Positions 1-6,028 are shown, counted from the first letter of the stretch. The stretch is 13,313 nucleotides of DNA from an uncultured Campylobacter sp. (GCF_938045535.1 NZ_CALIMQ010000187.1:1-13313); one strand, 5' to 3'. The notes: generated from the letters alone by a model not told the origin. Translations and numbers: made by a program.

Positions 1-1110
1 ACTTATCTCGGTATAAATACGCTTACCTTCGGCTACGATTTTAGCAAACAGGATGTGCAAACGACTTTCATCGTTTCAAACGCGAGTAGGCAAAATTTAC
101 GCTCTCCGCAGCGATTTTCTATGAACGAGCATGCGGGATTTTTAGAGGACGAGATTGAAATTTTGGAAAATACGCTATTTTTAACGCTCGGCGGCAGGCT
201 CACGCATAACGAATACTTCGGCAACCACTTTTCTCCTAGAGCCTACGCGACGTTTAATATAGGTGATACCTGGACGATCAAAGGCGGCGTCGCAACCGGT
301 TATAAAACTCCCGACGTCAATCAAATTTCGCCGGAAGTAGGCACGATTCAGGGCGGCTGGAGGATTATAGATTTCGGTAACAAGGATTTAAAGCCCGAGA
401 AAAGCACGACCTACGAGATCGGGCTTTATTACGACAATGCAGACGATCTGCGCGGCAATATCACGCTATTTAAAAACGACTTCAAAGATAAAATTTTAGA
501 TACCGATGGCAGCAATATCAATAGGATTCCCGCTTACGGAGGCTGCGCCGGCGCGCCGAGCGTTAATTGCCCGGGTTGGGGAACGTATTTTAATATAGAA
601 GGAGCCGAGGTTTACGGCGTTGAGCTGAGTGGTGATTACGATATTACTAAGAGGCTAAATTTCAAGGCAAACTACACCTATAGCCACTCCGAGATCGAAA
701 CCGGGGATCCTACGATCTATACGCCAAACGGCGCCGTTAAATTTAGCCAAACCAATCTTAGTAGGCTGGATGGCAAATCCCTGACCGCTACCCCGAAGCA
801 TGCCGCACATGCGACGCTTAGCTATAGGCCTATCGCTCCGCTTTCTACCTTTATCGGTCTTAATTACGAAAGCGAGCTTACAAGCGTGCAATTCGGTCCG
901 GGCAATAGGGTTAGTAAAAACGACAAAAAGCTTTTTACTACGGATTTGGGCGCACAATACGATTTAAACGATAATCTGAGCCTAAATTTAACCGCTTACA
1001 ATATCTTTGATAACGTCCGATACGACGAGGGTCTCGCAGACGACGGCAATTACTATTGGTATCCCGAGGAGGGCAGGAGGTTTTGGTTTAAGGTAAACGC
1101 TAAATGGTAA
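1..1110 (+). CDS. TonB-dependent siderophore receptor, C-terminal beta-barrel (5' partial)
   Basis: This is the C-terminal part of an outer-membrane TonB-dependent receptor, which imports ferric siderophores using energy from TonB-ExbB-ExbD. The frame is open from base 1 (reads YLGINTLTFGYDF), so the start, signal peptide, TonB box and plug lie off the window. Seen: alternating beta-strand character, the barrel signature TWTIKGGVATGYKTPDVNQ, strand motifs such as EKSTTYEIGLYYDN, LKPEKS and LSLNLTAYNIFDN, and a C-terminal aromatic strand ending FWFKVNAKW, the usual outer-membrane assembly signal. A loop with two cysteines (GGCAGAPSVNC) may be disulfide-bonded outside the cell. The overlapping downstream gene is a siderophore-esterase-like protein, which points to a catecholate (enterobactin-type) ligand as for Campylobacter CfrA/CfrB. 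The ligand is inference, because the selectivity region is missing. Confidence 0.93.
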   Translation, partial: TYLGINTLTFGYDFSKQDVQTTFIVSNASRQNLRSPQRFSMNEHAGFLEDEIEILENTLFLTLGGRLTHNEYFGNHFSPRAYATFNIGDTWTIKGGVATGYKTPDVNQISPEVGTIQGGWRIIDFGNKDLKPEKSTTYEIGLYYDNADDLRGNITLFKNDFKDKILDTDGSNINRIPAYGGCAGAPSVNCPGWGTYFNIEGAEVYGVELSGDYDITKRLNFKANYTYSHSEIETGDPTIYTPNGAVKFSQTNLSRLDGKSLTATPKHAAHATLSYRPIAPLSTFIGLNYESELTSVQFGPGNRVSKNDKKLFTTDLGAQYDLNDNLSLNLTAYNIFDNVRYDEGLADDGNYYWYPEEGRRFWFKVNAKW

Positions 1111-2000
1111 GCCTAAAGAGCTTTCTCGCGGTATTTGACGCGCTCTTTTTAGTGTGCTTATTCGCTTGCGATCTGGGGGCAAAACCGCCGCAAAAGATTG
1201 AGCGGGTAAGTGGGGCTGCGCTCGAAATGTTTAACGTGAGCGATTTTATTCTAAAAAGCAAGAGCGGCGAAAAATATAAAATTTTTATAGCTCGCCAAAA
1301 AAATGTCGCTCGCTACGATAGGGCAGTTTTTATGGTTGATGCGAACGCGCAGTTTCCGATACTTTTAAACTCCTATGCGCAAATTTATGCGAATGGCGCA
1401 AAGCAAAACGCAAAAGCGATGCCGAAATTAAGCAAAACCGTCCTTATAGTAGGCATCGGATACGACAGCCCGCTAGCATATGATACTAAGCGTCGCACGA
1501 GAGATTTAACGCCCGCGGCGAGCGGCGAAGAATATGCAAACGGCGGCGGCGCGGCAGAATTTTACGATTTCGTAAAAGATGAACTATTTCCGCTCGTGGA
1601 GAAAAAATACTCTACGGCAAAAAGCGACAAAATTTACTTCGGACATTCTTTTGGCGGGCTATTCGGGATTTATGCTTTGCTGCGCGACGATGGGATTTTC
1701 GACGAGTTTTTTATCGCCTCACCTTCGTTGTGGTGGGGCGAATCACAGCTTATCAGAGATGCCCTAGACGAGGGAAAGCTTAGATCAAATTTAAAAGCGA
1801 AATTTATAATGCTCGTTACCGGCTCACGTGAAATGCGTAAAGGAAAAACCGATAAAGCGGGAATTTTAAAAGCGGCCGATCTAGCTGAAATTTTAAAAGC
1901 AAGGGGGTTTTCTTGCGAGTTTAGGCTCTACGAAGGCGCTTCGCACGGCGAAGTAATCCCATTGGCTTTGCAAGATTTAGCGCTATTTACGCAAAGATAA
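1104..2000 (+). CDS. Secreted alpha/beta-hydrolase, IroE/Cee-type siderophore (trilactone) esterase
   Basis: 298 residues of the putative-esterase (Fes/IroE, esterase D-like) family. Seen: a hydrophobic N-terminus (about residues 5-22) serving as an export signal; its LFAC could be a weak lipobox, so it may be soluble periplasmic or lipid-anchored. The nucleophile elbow is GHSFGG with Ser182, followed by the family motif IASPSLWW (204-211) and the C-terminal catalytic His281 in GASHGE. The Ser-His spacing of 99 is close to that recalled for IroE (Ser189/His287). Members linearise or hydrolyse enterobactin-type trilactones; in Campylobacter jejuni the periplasmic Cee does this so that iron can be released. 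The ATG lies inside the last codons of the receptor gene (7-base overlap), implying translational coupling and a shared job. Another ester substrate is possible. Confidence 0.82.
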   Translation: MVSLKSFLAVFDALFLVCLFACDLGAKPPQKIERVSGAALEMFNVSDFILKSKSGEKYKIFIARQKNVARYDRAVFMVDANAQFPILLNSYAQIYANGAKQNAKAMPKLSKTVLIVGIGYDSPLAYDTKRRTRDLTPAASGEEYANGGGAAEFYDFVKDELFPLVEKKYSTAKSDKIYFGHSFGGLFGIYALLRDDGIFDEFFIASPSLWWGESQLIRDALDEGKLRSNLKAKFIMLVTGSREMRKGKTDKAGILKAADLAEILKARGFSCEFRLYEGASHGEVIPLALQDLALFTQR

Positions 2001-2153
2001 TCTTCTATTTAGCCGGTAAAGCCTTGATCTAAACTGCAAGCGTAGGACCGAGCGACGCAGGCTCGCTGATCGCGCCGAAACGCGTCGTCGGATTTAAGAA
2101 ATTAAATTTTAAAGCCCTTTTAGCTAGTATCGCACAAATTTAAAGGATGGAAA
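2001..2153 (+). other. Intergenic gap with ribosome-binding site for the 83-aa gene
   Basis: This 153-base gap lies between the esterase and the small gene. The last bases hold a clear ribosome-binding site (AAGGA, about 2142-2146) before the ATG at 2154. A short CGAGC/GCTCG inverted repeat near 2050-2066 lacks a T-tract, so I do not call it a terminator. No gene is seen here. Confidence 0.5.
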
Positions 2154-2405
2154 ATGCAAAGTTTCAAATGGCAAATTTCAAAGCGGCTCAAGCAGGCGAT
2201 GCGCGAGCGAGATATCGACAATCTCGCGCTCGTGCGCCGTACGGACGAGCTGTATTCGCGCGCACACCCGGGGCACGATGAGGATATGCGCGCCGAAGTT
2301 TACGCGGTCTTGGACGAATACGCGCCCAACGTCGATATTGAAATTTTTGATCTAGTCTGCAAGGTTCTAGGCGTCAAAATTGAGCTAGGCGAGACGCTTG
2401 ATTGA
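2154..2405 (+). CDS. Small hypothetical protein, possibly XRE/HTH-like
   Basis: An 83-residue protein that I do not recognise by name. The ATG is preceded by a good AAGGA site, and GC content and codon use match its left-hand neighbours, so it is probably real. The N-terminal third (QISKRLKQAMRERDIDN) and the C-terminal stretch (NVDIEIFDLVCKVLGVKIEL) loosely resemble the first and last helices of an XRE/Cro-type helix-turn-helix domain, where an ISxRLKxxRxERxL start and an xxxLxxLxKxLGVxL end are common. The middle (SRAHPGHDEDMRAEVYAVLDEY) is not typical. There is no signal peptide or membrane segment, so it is likely cytoplasmic. It is flanked by gaps of about 150 and 200 bases and looks monocistronic. 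The DNA-binding suggestion is inference only. Confidence 0.6.
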   Translation: MQSFKWQISKRLKQAMRERDIDNLALVRRTDELYSRAHPGHDEDMRAEVYAVLDEYAPNVDIEIFDLVCKVLGVKIELGETLD

Positions 2406-2604
2406 GTAGTCGTAGCCGAATTTTATCCGTGCCGCAAGGCTAAATTTAGCGCTACGATAAATCGCAAAATTCTACCCAGAGCTTAGCTACAGAGCTTGCT
2501 TAAGTAAATTTTGCCGCAAAATTTCGCCCAAACCTAGCAAGATTAATATCTATTTTAACTGCAAAATGCTAAATTTAGCGCTAAATTTTAATCCGAGGTA
2601 AGCT
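2406..2604 (+). promoter_or_regulatory. lrgA upstream region with two AT-rich palindromes
   Basis: A 199-base gap that probably carries the promoter of the lrgA-lrgB-kinase operon. Two perfect inverted repeats are visible: AAATTTTGC-C-GCAAAATTT (2506-2524, arms 9, spacer 1) and AAATTTAGCGCTAAATTT (2571-2588, arms 9, no spacer). The second ends 16 bases before the TTG start. An imperfect 13-base tandem repeat (AGAGCTTAGCTAC, then AGAGCTTGCTTAA) lies at 2478-2503. No clean -10 or -35 stands out. AAATTT words are common throughout this half, so an operator role is only a suggestion. Confidence 0.4.
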
Positions 2605-3063
2605 TTGAACTACTTAATCCAATTTAGTGTGATTTTAGGAATATCTTTTGTTGCGGAGATTTTGGCGGCGCTCGTGCCTGTGCCGATCCCCGCTAGCATC
2701 TACGGACTAGTCATTATGCTTTTAGCCCTGATCTTTAAACTCATCAAAGTATCGCAGATCAGAGAAACCGTGTCGTTTTTTATGCAGATTATGCCAGTGA
2801 TCTTCATCCCGGCGGGCGCTGCGATCATCATCGCAGGCGACGCGCTACGCCAGCATCTTTTCGCAATCATCGCGATTACGGCAGTCTCTACGGTAGTAGT
2901 CATCGGTGCAAGCGGCGCGGTAACGCAGATCTTTTATAAAATCGCCCTCGCCCGCGTTAAGCGCAGGCTTTACGCAGCCGCGCACGAACAAGACGGCGTG
3001 AATACAAAGGGCGTGGATGCGAAGCTGGAGCGCGAAATTTTATCCGGAGACGATAAAAAATGA
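2605..3063 (+). CDS. lrgA: LrgA/CidA-family holin-like membrane protein
   Basis: A 152-residue inner-membrane protein of the LrgA/CidA (YohJ) family. Seen: four hydrophobic segments at about residues 4-22, 28-47, 58-79 and 84-106, the family motif VPIPASIYGLVIMLL (27-41) and the conserved IFIPAGAAII (66-75), followed by a charged cytoplasmic tail of about 35 residues that is longer than usual. The start is TTG, supported by GAGG at 2595-2598 six bases upstream; no ATG lies near the conserved N-terminus. Family members act with LrgB in holin-like membrane permeability, autolysis control or, in some bacteria, pyruvate transport. The stop overlaps the lrgB start by 4 bases (ATGA), so both are made together. 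Confidence 0.92.
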   Translation: MNYLIQFSVILGISFVAEILAALVPVPIPASIYGLVIMLLALIFKLIKVSQIRETVSFFMQIMPVIFIPAGAAIIIAGDALRQHLFAIIAITAVSTVVVIGASGAVTQIFYKIALARVKRRLYAAAHEQDGVNTKGVDAKLEREILSGDDKK

Positions 3064-3752
3064 GAGAAATTTTAATGAACTCCGCTTTTTTCGGCGTGTT
3101 TTTGTGCCTGGGCTCGTTTGAGCTGGGGCTTTATCTAAAAAAGCGCTTTAAGCTAACTATTTTCAATCCGCTTCTAATCGGTATCATGCTTACCGTCTGC
3201 GTGCTTTTACTCTTTAAAATTCCATACGAGAAATTTAACGCGAGCGCCTCGCACATTAGCTTTTTCTTAACGCCGATTACCGTCTGTCTAGCTGTGCCGC
3301 TATACGAGCAGTTAGCGCTTTTGCGAAGTAATTTTTTAGCTATTTTTGCAGGACTGATTTCGGGTATGATCGCAGGGCTAGGCAGCATCTACGCGATGTC
3401 GGTAATATTTGGGCTAAATCACACAATGTATGTCACGCTACTACCGAAATCCGTCACGGCGCCGATCGGTATGGGTATCAGCGAAAGCTTAGGCGGCATC
3501 GTGACACTAACGGTGGCCTGCATCATCGCTACGGGCATCATCGGTAGCGTATTTGGCGAGGCGCTACTTAAAATTTTTGGCATCAAAAAGGCGATGGCAA
3601 AAGGTATCGCCCTAGGCTGCGCGAGCCACGCGATGGGAACGGCGCGCGCTCTTGAGATCGGTGACGTAGAAGGCGCGATGGCGTCTTTAGCAATGGCAGT
3701 TACGGGACTTCTTACCGTCATCGGTGCCGGTATTTTTGCACATTTCATCTAA
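3060..3752 (+). CDS. lrgB: LrgB/YohK-family membrane protein
   Basis: A 230-residue polytopic inner-membrane protein of the LrgB family, full length for that family. Seen: several hydrophobic segments across its length, with the diagnostic stretches LPKSVTAPIGMGISESLGG (around 128-146) and, near the C-terminus, GTARALEIGDVEGAMASLAM plus a final hydrophobic helix. It is the partner of LrgA: the pair modulates murein hydrolase activity and cell lysis in staphylococci and is linked to pyruvate uptake in some Firmicutes. Its role in Campylobacter-type bacteria is not established. It begins in the ATGA overlap with lrgA and ends 9 bases before the kinase-like gene, whose AAGGAG site lies in that gap, so the three genes form one operon. 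Confidence 0.93.
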   Translation: MREILMNSAFFGVFLCLGSFELGLYLKKRFKLTIFNPLLIGIMLTVCVLLLFKIPYEKFNASASHISFFLTPITVCLAVPLYEQLALLRSNFLAIFAGLISGMIAGLGSIYAMSVIFGLNHTMYVTLLPKSVTAPIGMGISESLGGIVTLTVACIIATGIIGSVFGEALLKIFGIKKAMAKGIALGCASHAMGTARALEIGDVEGAMASLAMAVTGLLTVIGAGIFAHFI

Positions 3753-3761
3753 GGAGAAAAT

Positions 3762-4328
3762 ATGATAATCTCGATCGCTAGACAAACCGGCGCAGGCGGG
3801 CGCGAGACGGCGCGTAAGCTCGCGCAGCGTCTGGGATACACATATCTAGCCAAGGCGGATCTGCTCCGCAAAGCAGACGAGCTGGGATACTTCGAGCAGA
3901 TGTATGAGTTCTACAACGAAATGCCCGTAAATACGCTGCTTCAGGCGATCTCGCACAGCGAGCTAGCCAACGAGCAGAAGCGCGACCGCATCGCTAGAAT
4001 TTATCAAAAGATCGTCGAGGGCGGCAACGTCATCGTGCTCGGGCGCTGCGCGGGATTTTTCTTGCGCGGGCGGGCGGATCTGCTGACCGTATTTTTGCGC
4101 GCAAACGACGAGTTTAAGCTCGCTCGATTGCAGAAGGAAGGCCACGCCGACGCGCGCGAGTATATGGAGGAAAGCGACGCGGGCAGGATGAGTTTTCATC
4201 AATACTACACCAACCAAGTCTGGGGCGCATCCGCCAACTACAATATCTGCATCGACACGTCGTATTGCGGCATCGATAACGCGGTAAATATCATCGAGTA
4301 TCTGGTAAAAAGCCGCAGTAAAAATTGA
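3762..4328 (+). CDS. Cytidylate kinase-like family protein
   Basis: A 188-residue protein of the cytidylate-kinase-like family (PF13189 type). Seen: an N-terminal nucleotide-binding loop in MIISIARQTGAGGRETARKL (family form ISRxxGSGGRxIxxxLA), the LAKADLLRKA region matching the usual YxDKELL segment, and the second family hallmark NVIVLGRCAGFFL (89-101). A central helical region (YFEQMYEFYNEMP) and a basic C-terminus follow. It is smaller than, and distinct from, the true CMP kinase Cmk, and the physiological substrate of the family is generally unknown. A strong ribosome-binding site (TAAGGAG) precedes the ATG. It sits directly after lrgB in the same operon, so a link to LrgAB function is plausible but unproven. 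It is soluble, with no signal peptide. Confidence 0.85.
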   Translation: MIISIARQTGAGGRETARKLAQRLGYTYLAKADLLRKADELGYFEQMYEFYNEMPVNTLLQAISHSELANEQKRDRIARIYQKIVEGGNVIVLGRCAGFFLRGRADLLTVFLRANDEFKLARLQKEGHADAREYMEESDAGRMSFHQYYTNQVWGASANYNICIDTSYCGIDNAVNIIEYLVKSRSKN

Positions 4329-4871
4329 AATTTTAAAATTCCGCAGCGGACGCGGTAGCGAGGCGACATTGCTGCGACGATGAGAGTATCGGCGGTGGCG
4401 AAATTCTATCGACACCGTAACGAAACTATAGCTGCGACAACGAGGCTACGGCAATGAAATTATATCGGCGCAATATCGCTGCGGGTGGCGCGGCATCGTT
4501 GCGGGGTAACGAGATTATGTCGCTGCGGCACCGCTACGGCGAAATTTTACGCTAAGATTTAGGGAAACATGATGGCAGCAGCGATACGATCTTATGCGTG
4601 GCAAATTTTCCGTGGTTATCGGCGGCGAATTTCTGGGTGCAAGCGAGCAAATTTACCGGTTTTAGGGCGGCTATTCGGGTTTTTGCGGCGGCGTTGGCGC
4701 TCAATTTACCCTAAATAGGCTAAATTTGACGGCTTTCTTTACAGTGTGATTTTGAGCAAACTCGGCAACAATCAGGCTTGCTCAAATTTCAAACCTTTAA
4801 CGTCAATTTACCTTTTTTTTAAATGCTAAATTTTATAAAATGCCGATAAAAATTTTGGTAGGAGTAAATTT
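4329..4871 (+). other. 543-base gene-free stretch with degenerate repeats, ending in a promoter-like region
   Basis: No convincing gene. From about 4340 to 4560 the DNA is built of imperfect variants of a GCTGCG core and an RAATTNTATCG-like core: GCTGCG recurs at 4371, 4431, 4478 and 4522, and the AAATT/AGATT core at about 4401, 4457, 4513 and 4542. Spacings vary from 29 to 60, so this is a decayed repeat rather than a clean tandem array. An open frame of 49 codons starts at 4569 but matches nothing I know. From about 4740 the DNA becomes AT-rich. It still has Campylobacter-like words (TGCTAAATTTTATAAAATG at 4824-4842) up to the next gene. Confidence 0.6.
4834..4864 (+). promoter_or_regulatory. 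Candidate -10 element and ribosome-binding site of the rhodanese lipoprotein gene
   Basis: TATAAAAT at 4834-4841 follows a run of eight T at 4813-4820 and has no recognisable -35, a layout common in Campylobacter sigma-70 promoters. AGGAG at 4860-4864 lies 7 bases before the ATG at 4872 and fixes that start. Confidence 0.45.
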
Positions 4872-5387
4872 ATGAAAAGAAATAAAATAACTTTAGCTTT
4901 ATCGAGCATATTACTTTCTGTATCTTTAGTAGGTTGCAGTAGTGGCGATGGTCTTAACCGTTCCGCAAAAGACGGAAAAGAAAACGAGGTAGAAAAAGCT
5001 GCCATCAAACTTGTTAAAGCTACAAAAACTGGGGATTATAATTTAATAAGCGCTGATGAATTGAAAAAATCTATCGACAACAAAGAAGATATGATTTTAA
5101 TCAACACTATTCCTTCCGATCGCTTTGAAAAAACAAAAATCAAAGGTGCTGTAAATGCTGGCTTACCTAAAGAAATGAAAGATTTAAAACCAGAAGAAAA
5201 AGAAGCATTCTTAAAAACTTTAGGTACTGATAAAGATAAAAAAATTGTTATCTACTGTGGATTTGTTGCTTGTGAAAGAAGTCATGTTGGGGCAACATTA
5301 GCTAAAGAAGCAGGATATAAAAATGTCTATAGATTTCCGGGCGGAATTGCCGCATGGTTAGATGCTGGAAATAGCATTGATAAATAA
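4872..5387 (+). CDS. Rhodanese-domain lipoprotein
   Basis: A 171-residue exported lipoprotein with one rhodanese domain. Seen: a lysine-bearing N-terminus, a hydrophobic core and lipobox LVGC (lipidated Cys22); a charged linker (about 25-50); then the rhodanese fold from SADELKKSIDN (60-70) and INTIPSDRFEKTKIKGAVNAGLP through to the domain end YRFPGGIAAWLDAGN (153-167). The active-site region IYCGFVACERSH has Cys129 as likely nucleophile, a second Cys134 and Arg136. The Cys-to-Arg spacing is two residues longer than in a plain rhodanese (CxxxxR). Such proteins move sulfane sulfur or take part in envelope thiol chemistry; the actual substrate is unknown. The gene is far more AT-rich (TTA, AAA and GAA codons) than the genes to its left, yet its upstream region still looks Campylobacter-like. 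It therefore sits on or beside the boundary between the two kinds of DNA. Confidence 0.85.
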   Translation: MKRNKITLALSSILLSVSLVGCSSGDGLNRSAKDGKENEVEKAAIKLVKATKTGDYNLISADELKKSIDNKEDMILINTIPSDRFEKTKIKGAVNAGLPKEMKDLKPEEKEAFLKTLGTDKDKKIVIYCGFVACERSHVGATLAKEAGYKNVYRFPGGIAAWLDAGNSIDK

Positions 5388-5631
5388 CATTATCTCTTGC
5401 ATCTGTGGATAATTATGAGGATTTACCTCACTTTTGCAATATAAATTAATATTTGTGGATAATTATGAGGATTTATCTACGAATACTCTAATTAAATAAT
5501 ATTTTAATTGTTATATTGTTGAAACAACCCCTTATTTATTTTTCAACAGATCAATCAACATTCCAAATTTTTATCCAAAATTAACAATTTCGCCCAATAA
5601 AGAGGTAGCTGGTTTCAGCTACCTCTTTATT
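5388..5631. other. Gene-free AT-rich gap with repeat, DnaA boxes and terminator
   Basis: This 244-base gap separates the rhodanese gene from the convergent yidD. It holds a 50-base-spaced direct repeat with DnaA-box sequences (5401-5477), an 8-base inverted repeat TGTTGAAA/TTTCAACA (5517-5524 and 5541-5548), a near-consensus DnaA box at 5571-5579, and a strong hairpin at 5596-5631. No open frame of note. The hairpin lies 200 bases beyond the rhodanese stop, so either that transcript has a long 3' end, a small RNA lies here, or the gene the terminator once served is missing at a junction. Confidence 0.6.
5401..5477. repeat. Two-copy direct repeat, 50-base period, each with a perfect DnaA box
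   Basis: The unit TGTGGATAATTATGAGG plus ATTTA (22 identical bases) starts at 5404 and again at 5454. Counting the flanks, 26 of 28 bases match between 5401-5428 and 5451-5478. Each copy begins with TGTGGATAA, the reverse complement of the DnaA box TTATCCACA (5404-5412 and 5454-5462). A third site, TTATCCAAA (5571-5579), has one mismatch and the opposite orientation. The DNA between and after the copies is very AT-rich. This could be part of a replication origin or a DnaA-titrating or DnaA-regulated site; function is inferred from the motif only. Confidence 0.6.
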
Positions 5632-5640
5632 TTATTTTTT
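5596..5640. terminator. Strong intrinsic terminator (16-bp stem)
   Basis: A perfect 16-base-pair stem (left arm 5596-5611 with core AAAGAGGTAGCTG, loop GTTT, right arm 5616-5631) is followed on the plus strand by TTTATTTTTTT. The best reading is a plus-strand terminator. It also sits right after the yidD stop on the minus strand, where the arm's own TTTATT supplies a weak U-tract, so it may work both ways. Confidence 0.88.
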
Positions 5641-5883
5641 TCTATTAAATTTAAATATTTCTCTTTTAAATAAAGGAACATTATCAAAATACTCTCCCTT
5701 ATAGAAAGGGTGACATTTCAAAAGTCTCTTTATAGTTAAGTATGTTCCAAGAAAAAAGCCAAATCTCTTATAACTTTCCATCGCATAGCTCGAACATGTC
5801 GGTGAAAATCTACATGTCGGTCTTGTATAACGAGATATATACCTTCTATACAATTTTATTAAAAATATACATAACTTCGCCAT
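5632..5883 (-). CDS. yidD: YidD, membrane protein insertion efficiency factor
   Basis: An 83-residue protein matching YidD, a small membrane-associated factor that helps YidC and Sec insert inner-membrane proteins. Seen: an N-terminal amphipathic/hydrophobic helix (KLCIFLIKLYRRYIS), then the signature CRFSPTCSSYAMESYKRFG with its conserved cysteines and PTCS core, and KRLLKCHPFYKGEYFDNVP corresponding to the family's CHP...G.DxVP ending. Length is normal. The ATG at 5883 is chosen because AGGAG (5896-5892) lies 8 bases upstream; a GTG three codons earlier (5892) overlaps that site and is unlikely. It is not next to rnpA/rpmH here, as it is in many bacteria. It stands alone, convergent with the terminator hairpin and divergent from dps. 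Confidence 0.95.
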   Translation of the reverse strand: MAKLCIFLIKLYRRYISRYTRPTCRFSPTCSSYAMESYKRFGFFLGTYLTIKRLLKCHPFYKGEYFDNVPLFKREIFKFNRKK

Positions 5884-5965
5884 TAAAAGCACTCCTTTCT
5901 GCTTTATTTTAACAATTCACTAGATTAATTTCAACTTATTACTCCATAAATACAACAATTATATT

Positions 5966-5980
5966 CGATAATGATTATCA
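5966..5980. promoter_or_regulatory. Fur/PerR-type 7-1-7 operator, copy 1
   Basis: CGATAATGATTATCA matches TGATAATNATTATCA at 13 of 14 defined positions; the inner GATAAT-G-ATTATC is a perfect inverted repeat. It lies between the divergent yidD and dps. It is next to a minus-strand TATAAT (5958-5963) that could serve yidD and a plus-strand TATAAT (5983-5988). The sequence alone cannot separate Fur from PerR. Confidence 0.7.
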
Positions 5981-6028
5981 TTTATAATTTTTCACCTCGG
6001 AAAACATTGTCAAATCAACCTTTATTTT

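Noticed and set aside
3419..3748. Minus-strand 109-codon frame opposite lrgB
   Set aside because: A shadow of lrgB. Its composition (Ala, Pro, Met, Ile) is what antisense of a hydrophobic gene produces.
3963..4415. Minus-strand 150-codon frame opposite the kinase-like gene and the following gap
   Set aside because: Antisense to a recognised family protein, with no recognisable domain of its own.
4569..4718. 49-codon open frame (ATG ATG GCA...) after AGGGA in the gene-free stretch
   Set aside because: The translation is arginine-rich without family likeness, the ribosome-binding site is weak, and it lies in repeat-derived DNA; chance is likely.
5401..5477. CRISPR array or plasmid iterons for the two-copy repeat
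   Set aside because: There are only two copies, the spacer is AT-rich and ordinary in look, and no cas or rep gene is nearby.
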